A DNA stretch of 45,422 nt from Roseomonas acroporae (GCF_023223525.1 NZ_JALPRX010000122.1:1-45422), one strand, 5' to 3'. Positions 20,056 through 29,051 are shown, counted from the stretch's first letter. The notes: generated from the letters alone by a model not told the origin. Translations and numbers: made by a program.

Positions 20056-20799
20056 CTACGGCCGTACCGGATCGGGCGGGATCTCCGGCCCGATGCGCAG
20101 CCCGATGAAGCCCGCCGCGCCGCCGGTCTGGTCGCGCCCGGCGCCGACGGTGAGGTTCAGCTCGGCCCCCCAGCTCGTGCGCCCCTTCACCACCAGCCCG
20201 CCGCCCGGCATGGCGGAAAGCATCTTCCCGCCCAGCACCGCATCCTTGTCGACGAAGATCATGGCATGGACGTTGAGGTCCGAGGCGAAGGCGAATTTCT
20301 TGGCGATGGAGACCGCCCCGAGCTTCTCCAGGTCGATCCCGGTGCCGGCCACGGTGGAATCCTCCACGCCGTCGTGGCGCACCCGCCCGCCCGGCTCGAT
20401 CTTGCCGATCGAGGCCGGCTCGCCCGTCACCATGTTGGTGCCCGGCGCCGTCACGTCCTTCCAGGTGCCCTGGCCGGCGGCGAGGACGAGCTTGGCGAGC
20501 AGGTCCATCACCTCGGTATCGGCGGCGGCGAGGCGGGCCTGGGCGAATTTCGTGGGGTCGGCCTTCGGGTTCGCCGCCGCGTCGCGGGCGATGCCGGCCA
20601 GGATCGGTGCCAGCGGGTCGTCGAGGGCCGGCAATTGCAGGCCGAGCTTCAGCGGCGCGCCGATCCGCGTGTGGGCGATCCAGCCCGTGTGCGGCGCCAC
20701 CCCGGCGGGGTCGAATTTCGCCATCAGCACGGGGTCGAGCCTCAGGGTGTAGTCGCCGAGCAGGTGGCGCGGCGGCTGGTAGCCTTGGGAACCGGACAT
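20056..20799 (-). CDS. Unrecognised 247-residue protein
   Basis: I do not recognise a family. The protein has no signal peptide and no membrane segment. It starts MSGSQGYQPPRHLLGDYTLR and ends in the Pro-rich GPEIPPDPVRP. The middle is helical and Ala-rich (about 65-110), and the last 100 residues look beta-rich with several Gly turns (LSAMPGGGLVVKGRTSWGAE, GAGRDQTGGAAGF). It has no Cys and evenly distributed charge, which is more protein-like than the antisense frames. It is divergent from hemW over a 108-base gap. Codon use is like its neighbours, so recent transfer is not suggested. Confidence 0.7.
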   Translation of the reverse strand: MSGSQGYQPPRHLLGDYTLRLDPVLMAKFDPAGVAPHTGWIAHTRIGAPLKLGLQLPALDDPLAPILAGIARDAAANPKADPTKFAQARLAAADTEVMDLLAKLVLAAGQGTWKDVTAPGTNMVTGEPASIGKIEPGGRVRHDGVEDSTVAGTGIDLEKLGAVSIAKKFAFASDLNVHAMIFVDKDAVLGGKMLSAMPGGGLVVKGRTSWGAELNLTVGAGRDQTGGAAGFIGLRIGPEIPPDPVRP

Positions 20800-20907
20800 G
20801 CGCGCCTCCCCGGGGGAGCATGGTGGGCATGATGGGACCGGACGGCCCGGTCACGGCATGGCCGCCATACCACACGGCAACGGACTGACGCCGCGCTGAC
20901 ATGCCAT

Positions 20908-22068
20908 ATGGACGGCGTGACCGAGCCGCTCGCCCTCTACATCCACTGGCCGTTCTGCGCCGCGAAGTGCCCCTATTGCGACTTCAACAGCCATGTCCGC
21001 GAGCGCATCGACCAGTCGCGCTTCGCCGCGGCGCTGCGGCGGGAGCTGGCGCACGAGGCGGCGCGGGTGGGGCGCCGGCCGCTCGCCTCGGTCTTCTTCG
21101 GCGGCGGCACGCCGAGCCTGATGGCGCCGGAGACGGTGGCGGCGCTGATCGGCGACGCGCTCGCCTTCTTCGACCCGCTGCCCGACATCGAGATCACGCT
21201 GGAGGCCAACCCGACCAGCGTCGAGGCCGGCAAGCTCGCCGCCTTCCGCGCGGCCGGGGTGAACCGCGCCAGCCTCGGCGTGCAGTCGCTGGAGCCGGAG
21301 GCGCTGCGCTTCCTCGGCCGCCGGCACGACGCGGCGCAGGCGGTGGCCGCGCTGGAACTGGCGCGCGCGCTGTTCCCGCGCCTCTCCTTCGACCTGATCT
21401 ATGCCCGGCCCGGCCAGTCCGAGGCGTCCTGGCGGACGGAATTGCGGCGCGCGCTGGCGCTCGCGGCCGACCACCTCTCGCTCTACCAGCTCACCATCGA
21501 GCCCGGCACGCGCTTCGCGACCGAATACGCGCGCGGCGCCTTCCGGCTGCCCGAGGAGGAGGACGCGGCCCGGCTCTACGAAGCGACCGCCGAGGAGGCG
21601 GCGCGCTTCGGGCTGCTGCCCTACGAGGTCTCCAACTACGCCGTGCCGGGGGCGGAAAGCCGGCACAACCTCGCCTACTGGCGCTACGGCGACTATCTCG
21701 GCATCGGCCCCGGCGCGCATCAGCGCGTGTCGCAGGGGGCCGGGATCCTCGCCACGCGCCGGCACCGCGCGCCGGAGGAATGGGCCGCGCGGGTGGAGCG
21801 CGACGGGCACGGCGCGGTGGAGACGGAGGCCCTGGCGCCCGCCGACCGAGCGCGCGAGGCGCTGCTGATGGGGCTGCGCCTGGCCGAGGGCATCGACCCG
21901 GCGCGCATCGAGGCGCGCAGCGGCCTGCCGTTCGGAGAGGCCGTCGATGCCCGGATGCTCGATGCCTGCCTGGAGGAGGGCTACCTCGAATGGCGTGGCA
22001 CGAGGCTGGTCGCGACTCCCGAGGGCCGGCTCAGGCTGGACGCGATGCTGCCGGCGCTGCTGCGCTGA
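20908..22068 (+). CDS. hemW: Radical SAM heme chaperone HemW
   Basis: HemW is a HemN-like radical SAM protein that binds heme and delivers it to respiratory enzymes; many are misnamed coproporphyrinogen III oxidase. The 386-residue protein has IHWPFCAAKCPYCDFNSHV at its start, giving the CxxxCxxC iron-sulfur motif. It also has the SAM-binding FFGGGTPSLM, EITLEANP, RASLGVQSLEPEALRFLGRRH and the HemN C-terminal domain ending in EWRGTRLVATPEGRLRLDAM. The lack of the long N-terminal extension of true HemN, with MDGVTEPLALY close to the cluster, supports HemW. It is convergent with the dapD-dapE operon. Confidence 0.92.
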   Translation: MDGVTEPLALYIHWPFCAAKCPYCDFNSHVRERIDQSRFAAALRRELAHEAARVGRRPLASVFFGGGTPSLMAPETVAALIGDALAFFDPLPDIEITLEANPTSVEAGKLAAFRAAGVNRASLGVQSLEPEALRFLGRRHDAAQAVAALELARALFPRLSFDLIYARPGQSEASWRTELRRALALAADHLSLYQLTIEPGTRFATEYARGAFRLPEEEDAARLYEATAEEAARFGLLPYEVSNYAVPGAESRHNLAYWRYGDYLGIGPGAHQRVSQGAGILATRRHRAPEEWAARVERDGHGAVETEALAPADRAREALLMGLRLAEGIDPARIEARSGLPFGEAVDARMLDACLEEGYLEWRGTRLVATPEGRLRLDAMLPALLR

Positions 22069-22093
22069 GCGCGGAGGGAGGCCGGACCCGCCC

Positions 22094-22762
22094 TCAACCC
22101 CCCGACAGCCGGACCGTCAGCCCGCTCAGGAACAGGCCGAGCATCAGGTCCACCACCACGAACATCGCCGCGCGGCCGCCCGGCAATTGCAGGGCCGTCC
22201 GCGCCACGAACCATTCCAGCCAGACCGCGTAGAACAGCGCCACCACGCCGAGAGTGCGCGACAGCCCCCCGGGCACCAGCCCGCCCGGCAGGGTCAGGGC
22301 CAGCAGCGCCACGTACTGCACCACGTTGGCCCAGTTCCACGCCGCCAGGAAATGCGGCCACAGCGCCTGCCGCCCCGCCGCCTTCGCCAGCGCGTGCGAG
22401 ATCAGCGCGAAGCCGGCCCAGTTGCAGACATAGGCGATCAGCTCGGCCAGCAGCCCGGGGACGGGGTCCGCCGCGTCCGGCGCGCCGCCCTCGCCCGCCG
22501 ACCAGGTGAGCAGGCGCAGCCCCAGGAAGGCCGGCAGGCAGATCGCGGCGGCCCAGAAGGAGCGCGCGGCGCCCTCCGGCGTGGCCTCGATCCAGCGCAG
22601 CCCCTCGCGCCGCCCGCGGCCGAGCAGGAAGGCCCCGTGCAGCCCGGCCGCGATGATCGCGGCGAGCGGCGGCCGGCCTGCCGGCGCGTCCGGCGGAGGA
22701 TCGTGTGGCGGGCCGGGGGGAGAGCCGGGAGGGTCGCCGGAAGGCGGGGAGGGGGTGCTCAG
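22094..22762 (-). CDS. Predicted polytopic membrane protein with non-canonical start
   Basis: An open frame of about 222 residues follows dapE. After a Pro-rich first 35 residues it shows about five hydrophobic segments (for example ICLPAFLGLRLLTW, LIAYVCNWAGFALISHALA, WNWANVVQYVALLALTLPGG, VVALFYAVWLEWFVA and VVDLMLGLFLSGLTV), so it is an inner-membrane protein of unknown family. No ATG, GTG or TTG is available: from well inside dapE to the first membrane segment the frame contains none. The best start is CTG at 22762, which overlaps the dapE stop as CTGA and would be translationally coupled. ATC codons near residue 37 are an alternative. Confidence 0.6.
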   Translation of the reverse strand: MSTPSPPSGDPPGSPPGPPHDPPPDAPAGRPPLAAIIAAGLHGAFLLGRGRREGLRWIEATPEGAARSFWAAAICLPAFLGLRLLTWSAGEGGAPDAADPVPGLLAELIAYVCNWAGFALISHALAKAAGRQALWPHFLAAWNWANVVQYVALLALTLPGGLVPGGLSRTLGVVALFYAVWLEWFVARTALQLPGGRAAMFVVVDLMLGLFLSGLTVRLSGG

Positions 22763-24036
22763 GCGCGGGTCCCGGCGCCGGGCCCCATGCTGCCGTGGCC
22801 CGTGCCCATCACCTCGTCGATCACCGCGCGGTACAGGGCGGCGAGGCCGCGCAATTCCGCCACCGGCACGCGCTCGTCCACCTGGTGCATGGTGCTGCCC
22901 ACCGAACCCAGCTCCGCCACCGGGCAGTAGCGCGCGATGAAGCGCGCATCCGAGGTGCCGCCGCCCGTGTCCAGCGCCGTCTCCTCGCCGGTCGCGCGCC
23001 GCACGGCGCGGCGCAGCGCCTCCACGAAGGGGCCGGGCTCGGTCAGGAAGGCCTCGCCGGAGATCTTCACCTCGAGCCCGTGCCCCTCGCCCTCGGCCTC
23101 CAGCGCGCGGCGCAGCATGCCGGCGAGGCCCGCGCCGGTATGCCCGTCGTTGAAGCGGATGTTCAGCCGCGCCTGCGCCGTGGCCGGGATGACGTTGGTC
23201 GAGGGGTTGCCCACGTCGATGCTGGTCACCTGCAGCGAGGAGGGCTCGAACCAGTCGTTGCCCGCGTCCAGCGGCGTCGCGGTCAGCCCGTGCAGCACGC
23301 GCAGCAGGCGGTGCACCGGGTTGTCGGCGCGCTGCGGGTAGGCGACGTGGCCCTGCTTCCCGTGCACCGTCAGCACCGCGTTGAGGCTGCCGCGCCGCCC
23401 GACCTTCACGATGTCGCCGAGCCGCACCCGGCTGGTCGGCTCGCCGACGAGGCAGAGATCGGGGATCCCGCCGCGCTCGGCCAGCCATTCCAGCACCTTC
23501 ACCGTGCCGTCCAGCGCCGGGCCTTCCTCGTCGCCGGTGATCAGCAGCGAGAGCGTGCCGGGCAGGTCCGGCTGCTCGGCCAGCAGGCCCGCCACCGCCG
23601 CGACCCAGGCGGCGACGCCGCCCTTCATGTCCACGGCCCCGCGCCCGTAGAGCACGCCGTCGCGCACCTCGGCGCCGAACGGGTCGTGGCGCCAGGCGGC
23701 GAGGTCGCCCGGCGGCACCACGTCGGTGTGGCCGGCGAAGCAGAGATGCGGGCCGCGATTGCCCGCCCCCGCCGGCGGGTCGCGCCTCGCCCACAGGTTC
23801 TCGGTGGCCCCGAAGCGCACCCGCTCGCAGCGGAAGCCGAGCGGCGCGAGCGCCGCCTCCAGCACGGCCAGCGCCCCCGCATCCTCGGGCGTGCCGTCCG
23901 GCGCCGCGTAGGAGCGGCAGCGGATCAGCGCCTGCGCCAGCGGCAACGGGTCCGCCGCCACCGGCCGCGAGGGATCGCCTGCCGCGGATGAGGGAACGGG
24001 CGACGCCGTGCCGGCCTGCGGGCGTGCCTCGCTCAT
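22759..24036 (-). CDS. dapE: Succinyl-diaminopimelate desuccinylase
   Basis: DapE removes the succinyl group from N-succinyl-L,L-diaminopimelate in the lysine/peptidoglycan pathway, using two zinc ions. The 425-residue M20 enzyme shows CFAGHTDVVPPGD (first zinc His and Asp), YGRGAVDMKGGVAAWVAA (bridging Asp), ITGDEEGPALDGT (catalytic Glu pair), DLCLVGEPTS and the C-terminal GSTMHQVDERVPV (zinc His). The first 25 residues are variable. The ATG at 24036 is chosen, but an ATG at 24142 that overlaps the dapD stop as TGATG would add 35 Pro/Ala-rich residues and would couple the genes. It lies directly after dapD on the same strand. Confidence 0.93.
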   Translation of the reverse strand: MSEARPQAGTASPVPSSAAGDPSRPVAADPLPLAQALIRCRSYAAPDGTPEDAGALAVLEAALAPLGFRCERVRFGATENLWARRDPPAGAGNRGPHLCFAGHTDVVPPGDLAAWRHDPFGAEVRDGVLYGRGAVDMKGGVAAWVAAVAGLLAEQPDLPGTLSLLITGDEEGPALDGTVKVLEWLAERGGIPDLCLVGEPTSRVRLGDIVKVGRRGSLNAVLTVHGKQGHVAYPQRADNPVHRLLRVLHGLTATPLDAGNDWFEPSSLQVTSIDVGNPSTNVIPATAQARLNIRFNDGHTGAGLAGMLRRALEAEGEGHGLEVKISGEAFLTEPGPFVEALRRAVRRATGEETALDTGGGTSDARFIARYCPVAELGSVGSTMHQVDERVPVAELRGLAALYRAVIDEVMGTGHGSMGPGAGTRA

Positions 24037-24140
24037 CGCGGCGTGGCCCGGAGGGGGGGGCAAGGCGGGGACCAAGGCGGGGGCCGAGAGGGGCCCCGGG
24101 ATGGGGGCCGGGGCGGAGGGTGGGGCGGGGCGGCCGCGCA

Positions 24141-24977
24141 TCAGTCGCGCAGCAGGTCGTTGATCGAGGTCTTGGAGCGCGTCTGCGCGTCCACGCGCTT
24201 GACGATCACGGCGCAGTAGAGCGAGGGGCCCGGCGTGCCGTCCGGCAGCGGCCTGCCCGGCAGCGAGCCCGGCACCACCACCGAATAGGCCGGCACCCGG
24301 CCCATGAACACCTCGCCCGTGGCGCGGTCGACGATCTTCGTGGAGGCACCGAGGAACACGCCCATGGCGAGCACGGCGCCGCGCTCGACGATCATCCCCT
24401 CGGCCACCTCGGAGCGGGCGCCGATGAAGCAGTCGTCCTCGATGATGACGGGCTCGGCCTGCAGCGGCTCCAGCACGCCGCCGATGCCGGCGCCGCCCGA
24501 GATGTGGCAGTTGGCGCCGATCTGCGCGCAGGAGCCGACCGTCGCCCAGGTGTCGATCATCGTGTTGCGCTCGACGCGCGCGCCGAGGTTCACGAAGGAG
24601 GGCATCAGCACCACGCCCGGCGCGATGTAGGCGGAGCGGCGCACCACGGCGCCCGGCACGGCGCGGAAGCCGGCCTCGCGGAAGCGGTTCTCGCCCCAGC
24701 CGGCGAATTTCAGCGGCACCTTGTCGTAGGCGCCGGCGGCGGTGTCCATCGGCGCGGAATCGTGCAGGCGGAAGGAGAGCAGCACCGCCTGCTTCAGCCA
24801 CTGGTTCACCACCCAGCCGCCCTTGCCGTCCGGCTCGGCGACGCGCGCGGCGCCGGTGTCCAGCAGCTCCAGCGCCTGCTCGACGGTCGCGCGGTCCTCA
24901 CCGGTGGTCTGGGCGGAAAGCTCGGCGCGGCGCTCCCACAGGGCTTCGATGCCGGATTGCAGGGCGGAAAGGCTCAT
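24141..24977 (-). CDS. dapD: Tetrahydrodipicolinate N-succinyltransferase
   Basis: DapD transfers succinate from succinyl-CoA to tetrahydrodipicolinate, the step before aminotransfer and DapE. The 278-residue trimeric left-handed beta-helix enzyme begins [15 protein letters not shown] and contains [20 protein letters not shown]. The hexapeptide-repeat core runs from about 95 to 230, with [39 protein letters not shown] and [16 protein letters not shown]. The C-terminus [20 protein letters not shown] is typical. The ATG at 24977 gives normal length. It heads the dapD-dapE-membrane protein unit. Confidence 0.96.
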   Translation of the reverse strand: MSLSALQSGIEALWERRAELSAQTTGEDRATVEQALELLDTGAARVAEPDGKGGWVVNQWLKQAVLLSFRLHDSAPMDTAAGAYDKVPLKFAGWGENRFREAGFRAVPGAVVRRSAYIAPGVVLMPSFVNLGARVERNTMIDTWATVGSCAQIGANCHISGGAGIGGVLEPLQAEPVIIEDDCFIGARSEVAEGMIVERGAVLAMGVFLGASTKIVDRATGEVFMGRVPAYSVVVPGSLPGRPLPDGTPGPSLYCAVIVKRVDAQTRSKTSINDLLRD

Positions 24978-25238
24978 GGGTCGCGGTCCTGGACGGGATA
25001 AGGCGGAAACGGCCGCGCCCGTGCCGGGCACCGACGCGGTCGGGCCCACGGCACGGGCGGGTTCGGCCGGACCATGCCGAGGCCGCCGCTGCCCGTCAAC
25101 GCGCGCCGGCCGTGACGCGCAGGGGGCAGGGGTGGGGCAGGGGTGGGGGCGGCCGGCCCCAGCCGTCGCGCCCGTGGCGCCCGCGTGGCCCGGGGCGCCC
25201 CCCGGCGCGCCGCCATTCCCGTGCCCGCCGCGGGGAGG

Positions 25239-26396
25239 CTACCCCGGCCAGACCTCCCGCAACGCCGCCATGATCCGCTCGACATCCGCCGCCCCGTTGT
25301 AGCCGTGGAAGCTGATCCGGATGCGGCCGCGACCGTTCCAGGCCAGCACGCCGCGCTCCCCCAGCGCCCGCACCAGCGCCGCCGCGTTCGGCGAGGCGAT
25401 GCACACGCTGGCGCCGTGCCGCGCCGGGTCCGCCGGGGTGATGCTCGGGATGCCCGCCGCCGCCAGCCGCGCCAGCAGCCCCACGGTCAGCGCCTGCACA
25501 TGCGCCTGCACGGCCGCCGGCTCGAAGCCGGCCAGGTAGTCCAGCGCCGAATCCAGGACGTAGAGCGAAAGGTGCGCCGGGTTGCCGCGCGCGAAGCGCA
25601 TCGCGTCCGGTACCAGCGCGACGCCCGCGGCATAGTCCGGCCGCGCCCCCAGGATGCCCGCTGCGCCCGATGCCGCGCCGGCCGCGGGCACCAGGGAATG
25701 CCAGCCCGCGCTGGCCGGCGCCCAGTCCGGCTGCCGCGCCCGGTTCCAGTAGGCGACGCAGGTGCCGGTGATGCCGAGCATCCACTTGTAGCAGGCCGAG
25801 AAGGCGAAGTCGGCGAGGTCCGCCCGGATCGGCGCCCAGCCGGCCGCCTGGGTGTGGTCCACCACCAGCAGCGCGCCCACGGAATCCGCCACCTCCCGCA
25901 GCGCCGCGAGGTCGTGCCGCGCCGCGTTCAGGTAGGAGACGTGGCTGACCGCGACCAGCCGCGTCCCGCCGTCCACCGCCGCCGCCATCGCCGCCGGGTC
26001 GTCGGCGCGGGCGAAGCGCAGCGCGATGGAAGGCCGCCGGTGCAGCAGCAGCGGGCCGACCAGGGAAGGGTACTCGTCCGGATCCAGCACCACGCTGTCG
26101 CCCGGCCGCCAGTCGATGCTCTCGACCAGCAGCGAGACGCCCTCGGCCACGTTGGCGCAGAAGCCGATCTCGTCCGCGCCGGCGCCCCAGGCGCGCGCCA
26201 CGGCGGCGCGGGCGCGGCGGATCACCGCCTCCTGCCCGTCGCGGCCCGGCGCGCCGCGGCTCTTGTCCTCGGCATAGCGCCGCAGCGCGGCGTCGTGGCG
26301 ATGGAGGAAGGGCGTCTCGCCGGCGGCGCAGACATGCGCGACGCCAGGCGGGATGCGGAAGTCGGCGGGGTCGAAGAGCGGGGCCGGCAGGGACAT
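25239..26396 (-). CDS. Class V aminotransferase-fold PLP enzyme
   Basis: This 385-residue fold-type I PLP enzyme belongs to the class V (cysteine desulfurase/isopenicillin epimerase-like) group. Visible sites are the phosphate-side ADEIGFCANVAEGVSLL, the PLP-ring Asp in ALLVVDHTQAAG, and the Schiff-base Lys in FAFSACYKWMLG. A C-terminal domain ends in RGRIRISFHGYNGAADVERI. It has no mobile-loop Cys typical of NifS/IscS, so an aminotransferase, epimerase or lyase reaction is more likely than desulfuration. The ATG at 26396 is the first plausible one. It is followed upstream by the repeat at 26406 and, in the same direction, by the DegT aminotransferase gene. Confidence 0.85.
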   Translation of the reverse strand: MSLPAPLFDPADFRIPPGVAHVCAAGETPFLHRHDAALRRYAEDKSRGAPGRDGQEAVIRRARAAVARAWGAGADEIGFCANVAEGVSLLVESIDWRPGDSVVLDPDEYPSLVGPLLLHRRPSIALRFARADDPAAMAAAVDGGTRLVAVSHVSYLNAARHDLAALREVADSVGALLVVDHTQAAGWAPIRADLADFAFSACYKWMLGITGTCVAYWNRARQPDWAPASAGWHSLVPAAGAASGAAGILGARPDYAAGVALVPDAMRFARGNPAHLSLYVLDSALDYLAGFEPAAVQAHVQALTVGLLARLAAAGIPSITPADPARHGASVCIASPNAAALVRALGERGVLAWNGRGRIRISFHGYNGAADVERIMAALREVWPG

Positions 26397-26405
26397 GCCG
26401 GCAGC

Positions 26406-26511
26406 TTAGAGCGGATCGCCGACGGGCGGACACGCCCGGCGGCGTGAATCCGCGCCGAGAACAATGAGCTACAGCGAACCGCAGTCCCAACCGGACTGCG
26501 GTTCGCTGTAG
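26406..26511. repeat. Intergenic repeat, copy 1 (head palindrome plus 19-bp hairpin)
   Basis: A palindromic head (TAGAGCGGATCGCCG ... GGCGTGAATCCGC, 26407-26453) is followed by AACAATGAG and by a perfect 19-bp inverted repeat at 26469-26487/26493-26511 with loop CAACC. The same head, AACAATGAG spacer and a 5-base-loop hairpin recur at 30044-30146. A partial extra copy of the head's right half (26519-26545) follows the hairpin. It fills the gap between the two aminotransferase genes and could also end transcription of the DegT gene. Confidence 0.85.
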
Positions 26512-26614
26512 GACGTATCCGCCCGAAGGCATGAATCCACGTCGGGCAGGCTTCGGGGCGGCGGCCCGCCCCGGCTCCTGCCCCGACAGTGTGCCCGCCC
26601 GCCGTCGATCCGAC

Positions 26615-27919
26615 TCAGCGCAGCGCGCGCAGCGCGGCGCAGACCCGGTCCACCTGCTCGTCCGTCATCTCCGGGTACATGGGCAGGCTCAGCACCTCCT
26701 CGGCCGCCCGCTCCGTCTCCCGGCACTCGGCCGGCCCCAGCGGCACCCGCCCGCGATACGCCGGCTGCAGGTGCACCGGCATCGGGTAGTGGATGGCGGT
26801 GCCGATCCCCGCCTCGCGCAGCATCGCCTGCATCGCCGGGCGGCCGGGCACCCGCAGCACGTACTGGTGGAACACGTGCTCCGCCCCCGGCCGGCGCACC
26901 GGCGGCGCGACCGGCCCGCCGGTCAGCGCCGCGTCGTAGGCCGCCGCGATCTCCCGCCGGCGCGCGTTGTTGCCGTCGAGGCGGGGCAGGCGCGCCCGCA
27001 GCACGGCCGCCTGCAATTCGTCGAGCCGGCTGTTGATGCCGCTCTCGGCCGAGATGTAGCGGTCCCGCCAGCCGTACTGGCGCAGCGCCCCGATGCGGTC
27101 GGCCAGCGCCGCGTCGTCGGTCGCGACGATGCCGGCATCGCCCAGCGCGCCGAGATTCTTGGTCGGGTAGAGGCTGAAGGCCGAGACGCGGCCGAAGGTG
27201 CCGAGCTTGCGCCCGTCCAGCAGCGAGCCGTGGCACTGCGCGCAATCCTCGATCAGCGGGATGCCCAGCGCGCCGCACGCCTCCAGCATCGGGCCGAGGT
27301 CGCAGCCCTGGCCGTAGAGGTGCACGGCCAGCACGGCGCGGATCGGCGGCAGGCCCGGCGGCGGGTCCCCCAGCACCGAGATCAGCTCGTCCGGGTCCAT
27401 GGTGAAGGTCTCGGGGTCGATGTCGAGCAGCAGCGGCGTCGCGCCCACCACCTCGATCGCCGCCACCGAGGCGACGGCGGTGTGCGACACCGTCACCACC
27501 GTCGCGTCCGGCCCGATGCCGAGCGCCCGCAGCGCCAGCACGATGGCGTCCGTGCCGCTGCCGCAGCCCACGGCGCGCGCCGTGCCGAGCCACCGCGCGA
27601 ACTCCGCCTCGAAGGCCGCGCCCTCGCGACCCAGGATGTACCAGCCGCTGGCGGCGGCGCGGTGCAGCGCCGCGTCGATCTCGGCCTGCTGCGCGCGGTA
27701 GCCCGCGCCCGGATCGGCGGGCGGGATCATCGCCAGCGGCCCGGGGGCCGAGGCCGGGGCCGGGGCCAGGACAGGGGCGGGCGCCGGCGCGGCCGGCGGG
27801 ACGGCGAGCTGCGCCGGCGCCGCCGGCGTGGCCGCCCGCGGGATGTCCAGCGGGGCATCGCCCAGCCTGAAGTGCGGCTGCGGCAGGGTGGCAGCGGCCG
27901 TGAGATCGGAGGTCGTCAT
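26615..27919 (-). CDS. DegT/DnrJ/EryC1/StrS-family sugar aminotransferase
   Basis: This PLP enzyme of 434 residues transfers an amino group to a keto-sugar nucleotide in polysaccharide or lipid-A-type sugar synthesis. The family core begins near residue 65, after a Pro/Ala-rich extension. Motifs are GCGSGTDAIVLALRALG, ATVVTVSHTAVASVAAIEVVG, LIEDCAQCHGSLLDGR (PLP Asp), FSLYPTKNLGALGD (Schiff-base Lys), and INSRLDELQAAVLRARLPRL. The C-terminus has HVFHQYVLRVPGR and IGTAIHYPMPVH. The ATG at 27919 has AGGA upstream; the 60-residue extension is unusual for the family and may be over-called. It lies downstream of an epimerase gene in the same direction, consistent with one sugar pathway. Confidence 0.9.
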   Translation of the reverse strand: MTTSDLTAAATLPQPHFRLGDAPLDIPRAATPAAPAQLAVPPAAPAPAPVLAPAPASAPGPLAMIPPADPGAGYRAQQAEIDAALHRAAASGWYILGREGAAFEAEFARWLGTARAVGCGSGTDAIVLALRALGIGPDATVVTVSHTAVASVAAIEVVGATPLLLDIDPETFTMDPDELISVLGDPPPGLPPIRAVLAVHLYGQGCDLGPMLEACGALGIPLIEDCAQCHGSLLDGRKLGTFGRVSAFSLYPTKNLGALGDAGIVATDDAALADRIGALRQYGWRDRYISAESGINSRLDELQAAVLRARLPRLDGNNARRREIAAAYDAALTGGPVAPPVRRPGAEHVFHQYVLRVPGRPAMQAMLREAGIGTAIHYPMPVHLQPAYRGRVPLGPAECRETERAAEEVLSLPMYPEMTDEQVDRVCAALRALR

Positions 27920-28031
27920 GGTCGTCGTCCTGGCGGCGGCCGCGCCGTTGCTGCCGGACCCGGGGAGGCGTTCCGCCGTCCGGGAGGGAGCGAGCGCTGG
28001 CGCGCGTATCGTTTCGGGGATGGGCGGATCG

Positions 28032-29051
28032 TCAGAGGTACGAGGCGAGGCGGGGGCGGAACCAGTCCAGCGTCATGCGCAATCCTTCCGCGAGTCCGTG
28101 GCGCGGCGCCCAGCCGGTCGCCTCCCGGAAGGCACGGTCGTCGGCATGGAAGGAGCCGATGTCGATCGCCTTCCGGTCGGCCGGGAATTCCCGCACCGCG
28201 TAGGTGCCGCCGCCATTGGCCGCGACCACCGCCTCGGCGAGCTGGCGCAGCGAGACGGGCGACGCGCCGCCGAGGTTGTAGGTCCCGCCGGCGCAGCCCG
28301 GCGTCTCGGCGGCCAGCAGGAAGCCCGACACCACGTCGTCGAGATAGGCGAGGTCGCGCAGCTGCTCGCCGCCCCAGACCTCGAAGGGCTCGCCCTCCAG
28401 CACCCGGCGGACCCAGATGCCGAGGAAGGTCTGCCGGTGGTCGCGGATGCGCATGCGCGGGCCGTAGCAATTGGTCAGCCGCAGCGAGACGACGGGGCGC
28501 CGGTGCACCCGGTGCTCCAGCAGCCAGTACTGCTCGCCGGCGAATTTCGCGACGCCGTTGGCATCCGGCGGCACCACCGGATGCCGCTCGTCCACCGGCA
28601 GGTACTGCGCGCGGCCGTAGAACTGCCGGGTCGAGGCATGCACCACCACGGCCGCCGGCGCCTCGGCCCGCAGCGCCGCGATCAGGCGGAGCTGGGCCAG
28701 GGCGTTGACCGAGAGGTCGTTGGCCGGGTCCGCCATGCTGTCCATGTGGCTGGTCTGCGCGGCGAGGTTGAACACCGCCTCCACGTCGCGGCAGAGCGGG
28801 GCGAGGTCCGCCGTGCGCAGATCCGCCTCCACCAGCTCCACCGGCAGCCCCGCGAGGTTGGCGGCGCTGGCCCCCGTGCCCGGCACCATCGCGTCGATCG
28901 CCGTCACCCGCGCGCCGCGTTCGGCCAGGGCGTGGCAGAGCCCGCTGCCGAGGAAGCCGGCGCCACCCGTGACCAGCACGCGGCGGCCCTGCCAACGCCC
29001 CTCCCGCCGGTGGTCGTTCCGGCCGGGATCGGGCTCTCGCGCGCCATTCAT
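28032..29051 (-). CDS. NAD-dependent nucleotide-sugar epimerase/dehydratase (extended SDR)
   Basis: The 339-residue extended short-chain dehydrogenase has the N-terminal NAD motif VLVTGGAGFLGSGLCHALAE, the adenine-binding VEADLRT, FNLAAQTSHMDSM and the active-site loop VVHASTRQFYGRAQYL. The usual YxxxK pair reads NGVAK (PPDANGVAKFAGEQYW): the Lys is kept but the catalytic Tyr position holds Asn. A related DVNG-type sequence occurs, as I recall, in a recognised subgroup of nucleotide-sugar epimerases, so this is probably not a dead enzyme. The C-terminal half has LRLTNCYGPRMRI and DLAYLDDVVSGFLLA, which bind sugar. The ATG at 29051 gives normal length. Product sugar unknown. Confidence 0.85.
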   Translation of the reverse strand: MNGAREPDPGRNDHRREGRWQGRRVLVTGGAGFLGSGLCHALAERGARVTAIDAMVPGTGASAANLAGLPVELVEADLRTADLAPLCRDVEAVFNLAAQTSHMDSMADPANDLSVNALAQLRLIAALRAEAPAAVVVHASTRQFYGRAQYLPVDERHPVVPPDANGVAKFAGEQYWLLEHRVHRRPVVSLRLTNCYGPRMRIRDHRQTFLGIWVRRVLEGEPFEVWGGEQLRDLAYLDDVVSGFLLAAETPGCAGGTYNLGGASPVSLRQLAEAVVAANGGGTYAVREFPADRKAIDIGSFHADDRAFREATGWAPRHGLAEGLRMTLDWFRPRLASYL

